Source: Marixanthomonas sp002364245 (GTDB taxonomy: Bacteria > Bacteroidota > Bacteroidia > Flavobacteriales > Flavobacteriaceae). From it: DNA of 64,000 nucleotides. Position numbers and translations under genes: made by a program. Position 1 is the first letter of the stretch. Every line of letters begins with the position of its first letter. This document shows, piece by piece, positions 34,643 to 41,795 of this stretch. Location of the stretch: positions 300,942-364,941 of the forward strand of contig CAXAZF010000003.1 of the NCBI GenBank assembly GCA_963973455.1, read 5' to 3'. Under the pieces are notes generated by a model that saw only the letters and a list, made by a program, of their open reading frames with translations, was not told the DNA's origin and did not search any database.

Positions 34643-36169
34643 TTACTTCATTCGTTTAAGTGAGTAAAAATCTTTTCGTCTGTCCTTTAAATTCCGTACG
34701 GCACCGAATGTATGCAGTTCCCGTAACAAATCTAAATCTACATCGGCTACCAGAATCATCTCAGTATTTGGAGTCGTTTCAGCTTTTACACCGTTGTTAG
34801 GAAAAGCAAAATCACAAGGTGTAAACACAGCAGATTGCGCATATTGAATATCCATATTATGTACCTTCGGTAAGTTGCCCACGCTACCCGCAATGGCAAC
34901 ATAGCATTCGTTTTCAATCGCCCGAGCTTGTGCACACAACCGAACTCTAGAATATCCGTTTTGAGTGTCGGTTAAAAAAGGAACAAACAGAATATCCATT
35001 CCTTCGTCTGATAAAAGTCTGGAAAGCTCAGGAAATTCAGAATCGTAACAAATTAATATTCCTACTTTCCCACAATCGGTATTAAAAGTTTTTAATGTGT
35101 TACCTTGTTGCATGCCCCAAACTTTTGCTTCATCTGGTGTCACGTGTAATTTTTCGTACCGTTCTACGCTTCCGTCGCGACGGCATAAATAACCTACGTT
35201 GTATAGCTTATCATTTACCACTTCCGGCATACTTCCGGAAATGATATTGATGTTATACGAAATGGAAAGTTTGGACAACCGTTCGGTAATTTCAGCAGTG
35301 TGCGTGGCCAGTTCACGTATCGCTTCCGGTTCGCTCATATGGTTGTATTCTGCCATAAGCGGCGCGTTGAAAAACTCCGGAAATACGGCGAAATCACTTC
35401 GGTAGCCTGCGACACTATCAATAAAATATTCGACTTGCTGCATTAAATCTTCTATTCCGTTATACGAACGCATTTGCCATTGAATGAGCCCTAAGCGCAC
35501 CACACTTTTGGTAGCAGTTGGTTTTTTGTCCGGTTTGGTATAATATATATTGTCCCATTCCATTAAAACGGCGTATTCACCCGAAGCGGCATCACCCTCC
35601 AAATAGCCTTTTAACACACGAAGCGGATGAAAATCGTTGGATAATTGAAAATTCAATACGGGGTCTTCAATTTCCTTGCTTCGTACTTTTTCTAAGTATT
35701 TTTTAGGTGAAATAGTATCGGCATGTTTGTGGTAATTAGGCATTCTTCCCCCAAATACAATGCTTTTCAGATTTAAGTTCTCACATAATTCTTTTCGATA
35801 GTCATATAATCTTCTACCTAAGCGAAGACCGCGGTAATCGGGGTGTATGAATACATCGATTCCGTAGAGAACATCACCATTGGGGTCATGAATTTTAAAC
35901 GACGGGTCGCGCGTAATATCATCGTAGGTATGATTGTCTTCAATTTTATCATAATCTACAATAATCGATAGGGCACAACCAGCAATTTCACCATCGGCCA
36001 TAATCACTACTTGACCTTCTGGAAACAGAGAAATTAAATTACCAATCTCTTCAATTTTCCAATAGGAATTTGGCAACCCTCCGTACGATTGAAGGGTCGC
36101 TTTTTTTAACGCTTCATAATCTTTAAGCGTCAAGAACTTTAATTCTATATTTTCTATTTTGTTTTCCAT
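34643..36169 (-). CDS. GNAT acetyltransferase fused to carbon-nitrogen hydrolase
   Basis: The 508-residue product is a fusion. Residues 1-190 form a GNAT acyltransferase, with GIDVFIHPDYRGLRLGRRLYD in short form as the acetyl-CoA loop. Residues 225-505 form a nitrilase-superfamily amidase with the catalytic triad Glu265 (FPEFF), Lys340 (YEKLH) and Cys374 (ILICYDSEFPEL). This architecture is known in other bacteria but without settled function. It is the last gene of the polyamine operon, 3 bases after the deoxyhypusine-synthase-like gene. It may acetylate and/or hydrolyse a polyamine derivative; this is inference. Confidence 0.9.
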   Translation of the reverse strand: MENKIENIELKFLTLKDYEALKKATLQSYGGLPNSYWKIEEIGNLISLFPEGQVVIMADGEIAGCALSIIVDYDKIEDNHTYDDITRDPSFKIHDPNGDVLYGIDVFIHPDYRGLRLGRRLYDYRKELCENLNLKSIVFGGRMPNYHKHADTISPKKYLEKVRSKEIEDPVLNFQLSNDFHPLRVLKGYLEGDAASGEYAVLMEWDNIYYTKPDKKPTATKSVVRLGLIQWQMRSYNGIEDLMQQVEYFIDSVAGYRSDFAVFPEFFNAPLMAEYNHMSEPEAIRELATHTAEITERLSKLSISYNINIISGSMPEVVNDKLYNVGYLCRRDGSVERYEKLHVTPDEAKVWGMQQGNTLKTFNTDCGKVGILICYDSEFPELSRLLSDEGMDILFVPFLTDTQNGYSRVRLCAQARAIENECYVAIAGSVGNLPKVHNMDIQYAQSAVFTPCDFAFPNNGVKAETTPNTEMILVADVDLDLLRELHTFGAVRNLKDRRKDFYSLKRMK

Positions 36170-36172
36170 GGG

Positions 36173-37150
36173 CTACATATCTAACAGATATGCGAAAATT
36201 AAAGGGGCGACGATAGTAGCGTCACTTTCTATAATGAATTTTGGCGTATCAATGTCTAATTTACCCCACGTAATTTTTTCGTTTGGGACGGCTCCTGAGT
36301 AGCTTCCGTAGCTCGTTGTAGAGTCTGAAATTTGACAAAAATAACTCCAGAAGGGCGTATCGGTGCGTTCCATATCTTGGTACAACATCGGTACGACACA
36401 AATAGGGAAATCACCTGCAATTCCACCGCCTATTTGAAAGAAACCAATTCCTTTCTCTGAATTATCGGTGTACCAATCTGCCAAGAAAGTCATATACTCA
36501 ATACCACTTTTCATAGTTGAAGCTTTCAGCTCACCTTTTAATACGTAGCTCGCAAAAATGTTCCCCATGGTGCTGTCTTCCCAACCTGGACAAACAATAG
36601 GGAGGTTTTTTTCTGCCGCAGCATACATCCACGAATCTTTCAAATCGATTTCGTAATGTTCTTCTAAAACGCCACTCAATAACAATTTGTACATATATTC
36701 GTGTGGTAAATAGCGCTCGCCATTGGCTTCGGCTTCTTTCCAGATTTTAACGATGTGTTCCTGAATTCTTCTAAACGCTTCTTCTTCTGGAATACACGTG
36801 TCTGTTACTCGGTTTAGCCCTTTTTCTAACAGCTCCCATTCTTCTTTTGGGGTTAAATCACGATAATTAGGAACTCGTTTGTAGTGACTATGTGCAACTA
36901 AATTCATAATATCTTCTTCTAGGTTTGCACCAGTACACGAAATGATATGCACTTTATCTTGGCGGATCATTTCAGCAAATATTTTACCTAATTCGGCAGT
37001 ACTCATGGCTCCTGCAAGCGATACCAACATTTTTGAACCGTTGTTTAATTGGTCTTCGTATCCCTTTGCAGCATCTACCAAAGCAGCTGCGTTAAAGTGC
37101 AAATAATATTTTTGAATAAACTCTGAAATTGCTCCTTTATTAGTACTCAT
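36173..37150 (-). CDS. Deoxyhypusine synthase-like protein (candidate homospermidine synthase)
   Basis: ATG at 37150 (MSTNKGAISEFI) is preferred over an upstream start, giving 325 residues and an 11-base overlap with agmatinase. The deoxyhypusine synthase fold is clear: LVSLAGAMSTAELGKI, ISCTGANLEED, GFFQIGGGIAGDFPI and SDSTTSYGSYSGA. The catalytic lysine of eukaryotic enzymes, in the WGK motif, is kept (Lys297, TWGKLDIDTPKF). Bacteria lack eIF5A, so a polyamine-forming activity such as homospermidine synthase is the likely role, consistent with its place in this operon. Confidence 0.88.
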   Translation of the reverse strand: MSTNKGAISEFIQKYYLHFNAAALVDAAKGYEDQLNNGSKMLVSLAGAMSTAELGKIFAEMIRQDKVHIISCTGANLEEDIMNLVAHSHYKRVPNYRDLTPKEEWELLEKGLNRVTDTCIPEEEAFRRIQEHIVKIWKEAEANGERYLPHEYMYKLLLSGVLEEHYEIDLKDSWMYAAAEKNLPIVCPGWEDSTMGNIFASYVLKGELKASTMKSGIEYMTFLADWYTDNSEKGIGFFQIGGGIAGDFPICVVPMLYQDMERTDTPFWSYFCQISDSTTSYGSYSGAVPNEKITWGKLDIDTPKFIIESDATIVAPLIFAYLLDM

Positions 37151-38075
37151 CTTCGTTGTTGTTAAATTTTGAAATTCCTTTTTTTGAATCTGTGAAATTG
37201 CTTTCAAATTCATCTTCTCCTTCAGTTCCTTCAAACTTGTAGCTTAGCATTTTGTAGTACAATTTAGCCGCTAAAAAGTCGGAAGATTTCTCTTCTGGAT
37301 TCGGACATAATTCTACAATATCAAACCCAACTACATTTCGTTCAGTAAATACTTGCTTTAAAAACTCCAAGGTTTCGTAGAATAATAATCCGCCCGGTTC
37401 TGGTGTCCCAGTTGAGGGCAGGATAGAAGGGTCGAATGCATCCAGATCGAACGTTATAAATACGTTTTCGCCCAAAGCTTCAATTACATTGTCCATCCAA
37501 TAGTCATCGGTTGCCATTTCGTGAGCGAACCACGTTTTTTCACGGTCCATCACCCTAGTTTCGGCAACGTCCATACTACGAATGCCAACTTGTATTAAAT
37601 TAGTCGTTTGGCTAGCTTCATACACAGCACAAGCATGATTACAAGCGGAACCTTCATATTCTTTCCGAAGGTCGGCGTGTGCATCAATATGAAGCACAGT
37701 TAAATCGTCGAAACATTCATTAAAGGCACGGATTGTACCAATAGAAATACTGTGTTCGCCACCAAAAACCGTAACAAATTTATTCCGAAGAATATACTCT
37801 TTTGTTTTTTTATGAACCGCTTTCACCATCGTCTCTGGGGACGTGTTTTCAGTAATTGGTTCGCTTAAATAAATACCTTGTTTGTAAACTTCAGTTTCAG
37901 TTTCAATATCATACAATTCCATATTTTCTGAAGCATGTAAAAAAGCTTCCGGCCCTTTATCTGCTCCTTTTTGCCAGGTACTGGTACCATCGTAAGGAAC
38001 TGGGATTAATACAATTTTTGAAGTTTCCAGAGCCGCATATTTCTGCGGGATTCCGGCGTACGTTTTAGTGCTCAT
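37140..38075 (-). CDS. speB: Agmatinase / arginase family ureohydrolase
   Basis: The 311-residue enzyme has the two-manganese ureohydrolase signature: GGEHSIS, HIDAHADL, and FDLDAFDPSILPSTGTPEPGG. After arginine decarboxylase it would release putrescine and urea from agmatine. The start overlaps the arginine decarboxylase gene by 11 bases and the end overlaps the deoxyhypusine-synthase-like gene by 11 bases. Agmatinase is favoured over arginase by the operon context. Confidence 0.9.
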   Translation of the reverse strand: MSTKTYAGIPQKYAALETSKIVLIPVPYDGTSTWQKGADKGPEAFLHASENMELYDIETETEVYKQGIYLSEPITENTSPETMVKAVHKKTKEYILRNKFVTVFGGEHSISIGTIRAFNECFDDLTVLHIDAHADLRKEYEGSACNHACAVYEASQTTNLIQVGIRSMDVAETRVMDREKTWFAHEMATDDYWMDNVIEALGENVFITFDLDAFDPSILPSTGTPEPGGLLFYETLEFLKQVFTERNVVGFDIVELCPNPEEKSSDFLAAKLYYKMLSYKFEGTEGEDEFESNFTDSKKGISKFNNNEDEY

Positions 38076-39465
38076 AACCTAAAATGTTTAGCAATTGCTC
38101 GCTTGTTTGTTGTTGTGAAAATAATTTGGTCGAGATGTTTCCATTTTCATCCTTGTCAATTAAAATATGTTTTGGCGAAGGGATTAAACAGTGTTGTAAT
38201 CCACCAAATCCACCAATGGTTTCTTGATAGGCTCCCGTGTTGAAAAAGCCGATATACAACGGTTTTTCTTTTTTAAATTTGGGTAGATAAATAGCGTTCA
38301 TATGTTGCTCGCTGTTGTAATAATCATCGCTATCACAAGTTAAACCACCTAGTAACACGCGTTCGTATTCATCATTCCAACGGTTTATGGCTAGCATGAT
38401 AAAACGTTTGCTAATAGCCCACGTATCGGGCAACGTAGTAATAAAAGAAGAATTAATCATATTCCACTTTTCACGATCGTTTTGTTGCTTTTGGTATAAA
38501 ACCTCGTAAATAGCACCGCCACTTTCGCCTACGGTAAAGCTACCAAATTCCGTAAATATATTAGGTACAGGTACATCGGCCTCTGTACAAGTGATATTTA
38601 TTTGGTTGATTATTTCGTCAATCATATATTGATAATCGTACTCAAAAGCCAATGAGTTTTTTATAGGAAATCCACCGCCAATATTTAAGCTATCTAATGT
38701 TGGGCATACCTTTTTTAGTTTGGTGTACACGTTTAAGCACTTAACCAATTCGTTCCAGTAATAGGCGTTGTCGCGAATACCGGTGTTAATGAAAAAGTGA
38801 AGCATTTTAAGTTCAACCTGCTTGTTGTCCTTAATTTGTTTTTCGTAAAAAGGAACAATGTTTTTATAGCCAATTCCTAAGCGAGAGGTGTAAAATTCAA
38901 ACTTTGGTTCTTCTTCCGAAGCGATTCTAATGCCTACTTTATAGTTGCTTTCAATTTGTTCTGAAAGTAAACCGATTTCTTCATAATTATCGATTACAGG
39001 AATGCAGTTTTTATGGCCGTCATTTATCAATCGAGCAATGTTGAGAATGTATTGTTCCCGCTTAAAACCGTTACAGATCACATAGGTGTTGTCGTTTATT
39101 TTTCCTTCTGCTTTAAGGTTTTCAACAATATTAATATCGAAAGCAGATGAGGTTTCAATATGGATATCATTTTTCAACGCTTCGTGCAATACATGCTTAA
39201 AGTGAGAACTTTTTGTGCAATAACAATAATTGTAATTACCTTGATACTTATGTTTTTCAATAGCATTGCCAAACCACTTTTTGGCGCGCTGTATATTATC
39301 TGAAATTTTAGGAAGATAGGTAAACTTTAAAGGTGCACCGTATTCTGAAACCAACTTCATTAAGTCAATATCGTGAAAATTAAGTGTTTTGTTTTCGTTT
39401 AAAGTAAACTCTTCTTGTGGAAAATAATAAGTTTGATCAATGAGATCAATGTATTTAGTATTCAT
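38065..39465 (-). CDS. Arginine decarboxylase (alanine racemase fold)
   Basis: The 466-residue PLP enzyme has the group IV decarboxylase layout. The PLP-binding lysine is in NYCYCTKSSHF, the glycine-rich phosphate loop is in LNIGGGFPI, and the C-terminal active-site segment is GGLTCDSDDYY followed by GFFNTGAYQETIGG. It is shorter than E. coli SpeA and of the type used by Bacteroidota for arginine. It starts the polyamine operon and is preceded by a long leader (39466-39740). Confidence 0.88.
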   Translation of the reverse strand: MNTKYIDLIDQTYYFPQEEFTLNENKTLNFHDIDLMKLVSEYGAPLKFTYLPKISDNIQRAKKWFGNAIEKHKYQGNYNYCYCTKSSHFKHVLHEALKNDIHIETSSAFDINIVENLKAEGKINDNTYVICNGFKREQYILNIARLINDGHKNCIPVIDNYEEIGLLSEQIESNYKVGIRIASEEEPKFEFYTSRLGIGYKNIVPFYEKQIKDNKQVELKMLHFFINTGIRDNAYYWNELVKCLNVYTKLKKVCPTLDSLNIGGGFPIKNSLAFEYDYQYMIDEIINQINITCTEADVPVPNIFTEFGSFTVGESGGAIYEVLYQKQQNDREKWNMINSSFITTLPDTWAISKRFIMLAINRWNDEYERVLLGGLTCDSDDYYNSEQHMNAIYLPKFKKEKPLYIGFFNTGAYQETIGGFGGLQHCLIPSPKHILIDKDENGNISTKLFSQQQTSEQLLNILGYEH

Positions 39466-39743
39466 TGTTTTTATGAAATTTGAACTTGAAAATTATAAAT
39501 CAATTATTTGAAATACTCTTAAAATGAGTGATATAACAAAAAATTAACGATAATTTCAAATACGAATAGGGTTGAGCCAGTAGGCCAAACGTTGTGAGAA
39601 ACCTGTTATAGGTTCTAAGGGTAGAGCGGAAGCTAGCTTTAAATTTTGGCTGGTTGCCTGGCAACCTGTTTTTGAATATGACTTCCTAATCTTCAAAAAC
39701 CCAAACACAGAAACACGGTTCAATTGTTCAGCTAAATGCGCAG
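39466..39743 (-). promoter_or_regulatory. Long structured leader of the polyamine operon
   Basis: About 275 bases upstream of arginine decarboxylase contain no gene but several inverted repeats. A 6-base hairpin (39652-39657 with 39661-39666), a 5-base hairpin (39600-39604 with 39610-39614) and a long-range pairing (39584-39589 with 39645-39650, extended by 39577-39579 with 39651-39653) are seen. The hairpin and the extension compete for the same bases. No known riboswitch class was recognised. This could be a regulatory leader. Confidence 0.45.
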
Positions 39744-39751
39744 CAAATGTA
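39744..39751 (-). promoter_or_regulatory. -7 promoter element of the polyamine operon
   Basis: On the minus strand the sequence reads TACATTTG, a perfect TAnnTTTG. Transcription from here would give a leader of about 270 bases before the arginine decarboxylase ATG. The -33 element is not clear. Confidence 0.45.
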
Positions 39752-39796
39752 ATTTATTTTTCGATATGTAAAATTATTTCAGTAAAAATTTAACAC

Positions 39797-39825
39797 AAAA
39801 AAACACCTCTGTAAAAAGAGGTGTT
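39797..39825 (-). terminator. Terminator after the pseudouridine synthase gene
   Basis: On the minus strand AACACCTCT pairs with AGAGGTGTT around a short loop, followed by T7. It separates this transcript from the polyamine operon leader. Confidence 0.85.
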
Positions 39826-39849
39826 ATGCTTTGATTATTAGTGATGTAA

Positions 39850-40710
39850 TTACATCATGCTAAAAAGCTCAACTTCTCTTTTAGTTAATATTTTCCAGCG
39901 ACCTCTCGGCAGGTCTTTTTTAGTTAGGTGTGCGATTGTAACACAATCTACTTTTACCACATCGTACCCTAAATGATCAAAAATATCACGGATAATACTG
40001 TTACCCATATTTTTGATTTTTAAGCCTACTTCTTTTTTAGGTGAATTTTCTACGTAGCTAATCTCTTCTACTTCAACCGTTTTACCATTAATGGTCAAGC
40101 CTTCTTCTATTTTTTGAAGATCAGAAGCCTTTAGGTTTTTATCCAACTCTATGTGAAATAACCTTGGCATTCCTTTACTATGCAATTTCTTAACCAGCTT
40201 GTCATCATTGGTAAATAACAACAGACCCGTTGCATTTCTGCCTAAACGGCCAATGGGTTTAACATCGGCAGTAGTTGCGTTCGAGATTAAATCCATCACC
40301 GTTAAGCCTTTACTTTCACTGGTTGTAGTTGCAACAGATTTAGGTTTGTTCAATAAAACATAGGTGTCTGGCTCGGGGTTGATACGGCGACCATCAAAGC
40401 GCACATCATCTGCTAATTGGACTTTATAGCCCATTTCGTTGATGATTTCCCCATTTACGGAAACTAAACCGGTTTTAATGTATGTGTCCGCTTCTCTACG
40501 AGAGCAAATACCACTGTTAGCAATGTATTTGTTTAACCGAATTCCATTTGGGTTTTCTTGGTGGTTGGTTTTGCCACCCTTGTTAGGTTTCTTAGTAGTA
40601 GGTTTTTTTCTACTTAAAGGAGCATTTCCTCGTGCATTGCTTCCTTTTCGAGTGTTACCAGCACCACGCCCAGAAGGTTTCCCTTTTCCGCTATTGTCTT
40701 TTCTGCTCAT
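39850..40710 (-). CDS. RsuA/RluB-type pseudouridine synthase with missing catalytic Asp
   Basis: The 286-residue protein has a Lys/Arg/Gly-rich tail (1-55), an S4 RNA-binding domain (57-100, with RLNKYIANSGICSRREAD in short form), and a pseudouridine synthase core (about 115-280). The motif that normally reads GRLD, whose Asp is catalytic, here reads GRLGRNATGLLLFTND, with Gly157 in place of Asp (codon GGC, 40240-40242). The rest of the core is well preserved, so it may be inactive or use another residue. It follows the UbiA gene. Confidence 0.88.
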   Translation of the reverse strand: MSRKDNSGKGKPSGRGAGNTRKGSNARGNAPLSRKKPTTKKPNKGGKTNHQENPNGIRLNKYIANSGICSRREADTYIKTGLVSVNGEIINEMGYKVQLADDVRFDGRRINPEPDTYVLLNKPKSVATTTSESKGLTVMDLISNATTADVKPIGRLGRNATGLLLFTNDDKLVKKLHSKGMPRLFHIELDKNLKASDLQKIEEGLTINGKTVEVEEISYVENSPKKEVGLKIKNMGNSIIRDIFDHLGYDVVKVDCVTIAHLTKKDLPRGRWKILTKREVELFSMM

Positions 40711-40779
40711 ATTTATTTTCCGAACTTAATTCGGAATCTTTTTATGCTTTGTGATAAAGCAAATTTCTAAAATTTTTTG

Positions 40780-40809
40780 CAAAGGTAGGCAAAGCCTTTG
40801 GTTTTCAAA
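40780..40809 (-). promoter_or_regulatory. Promoter of the pseudouridine synthase gene
   Basis: On the minus strand TTTG (40806-40809) is 18 bases from TACCTTTG (40780-40787), a full match to the Bacteroidota consensus. It suggests that this gene has its own start as well as possible read-through from the UbiA gene. Confidence 0.7.
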
Positions 40810-40833
40810 TAGCAATAGATGAAAATCCGTTAT

Positions 40834-41748
40834 TTATATTTTTAGAAGAAACCTGTTGACTAACAAATCAATATCAATTAGAACAATACTGAAGACACCT
40901 AAAACAATGATGAATTTTAATATGTTATGTAGTAAGATGTAATGTAGTTTCCTTTTTGATTTCCAAAGTACGAATAGGAAGACTAATAGTGCAAAAACGC
41001 TTCCGAAGAAAAAGTAATTCATATATCCAATTTGGAACTTGAATATAAGTAGTAAAGCCGGTATAAATGCAACAAAACACATAAGGGTTAACATACGTTT
41101 TGAAACCTTTTCACCATATACAACGGGAATGGTGTGATAGTCTTGCGCAAGATCCCCTTTTATGTTTTCCAAGTCTTTTACTAATTCCCGCATAGAGATT
41201 AGAAGAAATAAGAACGTAGCGTGTACAAAAATCACCAAGTCGAAATTACTGTAATAAATAAACACTGCAAAGAAGGGGATTACTGCCAGAATTGCTGCTG
41301 TGATATTCCCAATAAAAGGATACTTTTTAAGTTTATGTGAATACAGCCAAAGCACAAAAATATACACTGAAAAAAAGAGCACGGCCCTAAACGAAACATA
41401 ACTAGCAAAAATGACCGAAAGGAAATTCAGGATAAAATAGACCGAAAGTTTAGTACGCTGGCTCACCAACCGATCAAGCATCGTTTTGCGAGGACGATTG
41501 ATCAAATCTTTTTCGCTGTCGTAAAAACTGTTAATGATGTACCCAGACGCAATAGCAGCGGCCGAAGCTAATACCAACATTAATAAATTAACATCCAGCA
41601 AAACCTTTTTTACAGGCAAATCTGGTGCTAAAATGTATATTGAGGTTAAATACTGTGCAATGAAAATAATAAGAATATTGTACCCACGTACCACCGAAAA
41701 CAAACTGAAAACCTTTAGTAGAAAATGTTTTTGTTTTCTGTTTAGCAT
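40834..41748 (-). CDS. UbiA prenyltransferase (candidate geranylgeranylglycerol-phosphate geranylgeranyltransferase)
   Basis: The 304-residue membrane protein has about nine helices and the two aspartate-rich motifs of UbiA enzymes: NSFYDSEKDLINRP (Asn73, Asp77, Asp81) and the second motif in RELVKDLENIKGDLAQDY. UbiA enzymes move prenyl groups from prenyl diphosphate to an acceptor. In Bacteroidota this cluster position often carries the digeranylgeranylglyceryl-phosphate type, and the presence of a GGGP synthase at 6398-7093 supports that. Quinone or heme prenylation remains possible. Confidence 0.82.
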   Translation of the reverse strand: MLNRKQKHFLLKVFSLFSVVRGYNILIIFIAQYLTSIYILAPDLPVKKVLLDVNLLMLVLASAAAIASGYIINSFYDSEKDLINRPRKTMLDRLVSQRTKLSVYFILNFLSVIFASYVSFRAVLFFSVYIFVLWLYSHKLKKYPFIGNITAAILAVIPFFAVFIYYSNFDLVIFVHATFLFLLISMRELVKDLENIKGDLAQDYHTIPVVYGEKVSKRMLTLMCFVAFIPALLLIFKFQIGYMNYFFFGSVFALLVFLFVLWKSKRKLHYILLHNILKFIIVLGVFSIVLIDIDLLVNRFLLKI

Positions 41749-41795
41749 TTTTTTGGTGTTTAAAACCTGCCCTTAAAAGTACAAACAAAAAAGGG

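Noticed and set aside
39645..39666. GGCAACC motif in the polyamine leader, resembling part of the SAM-I riboswitch
   Set aside because: The other required SAM-I elements (AGAGnGGnGGAGGGA at the 5' side and GGTGCnAATTCC) are absent, so the match is taken as chance.
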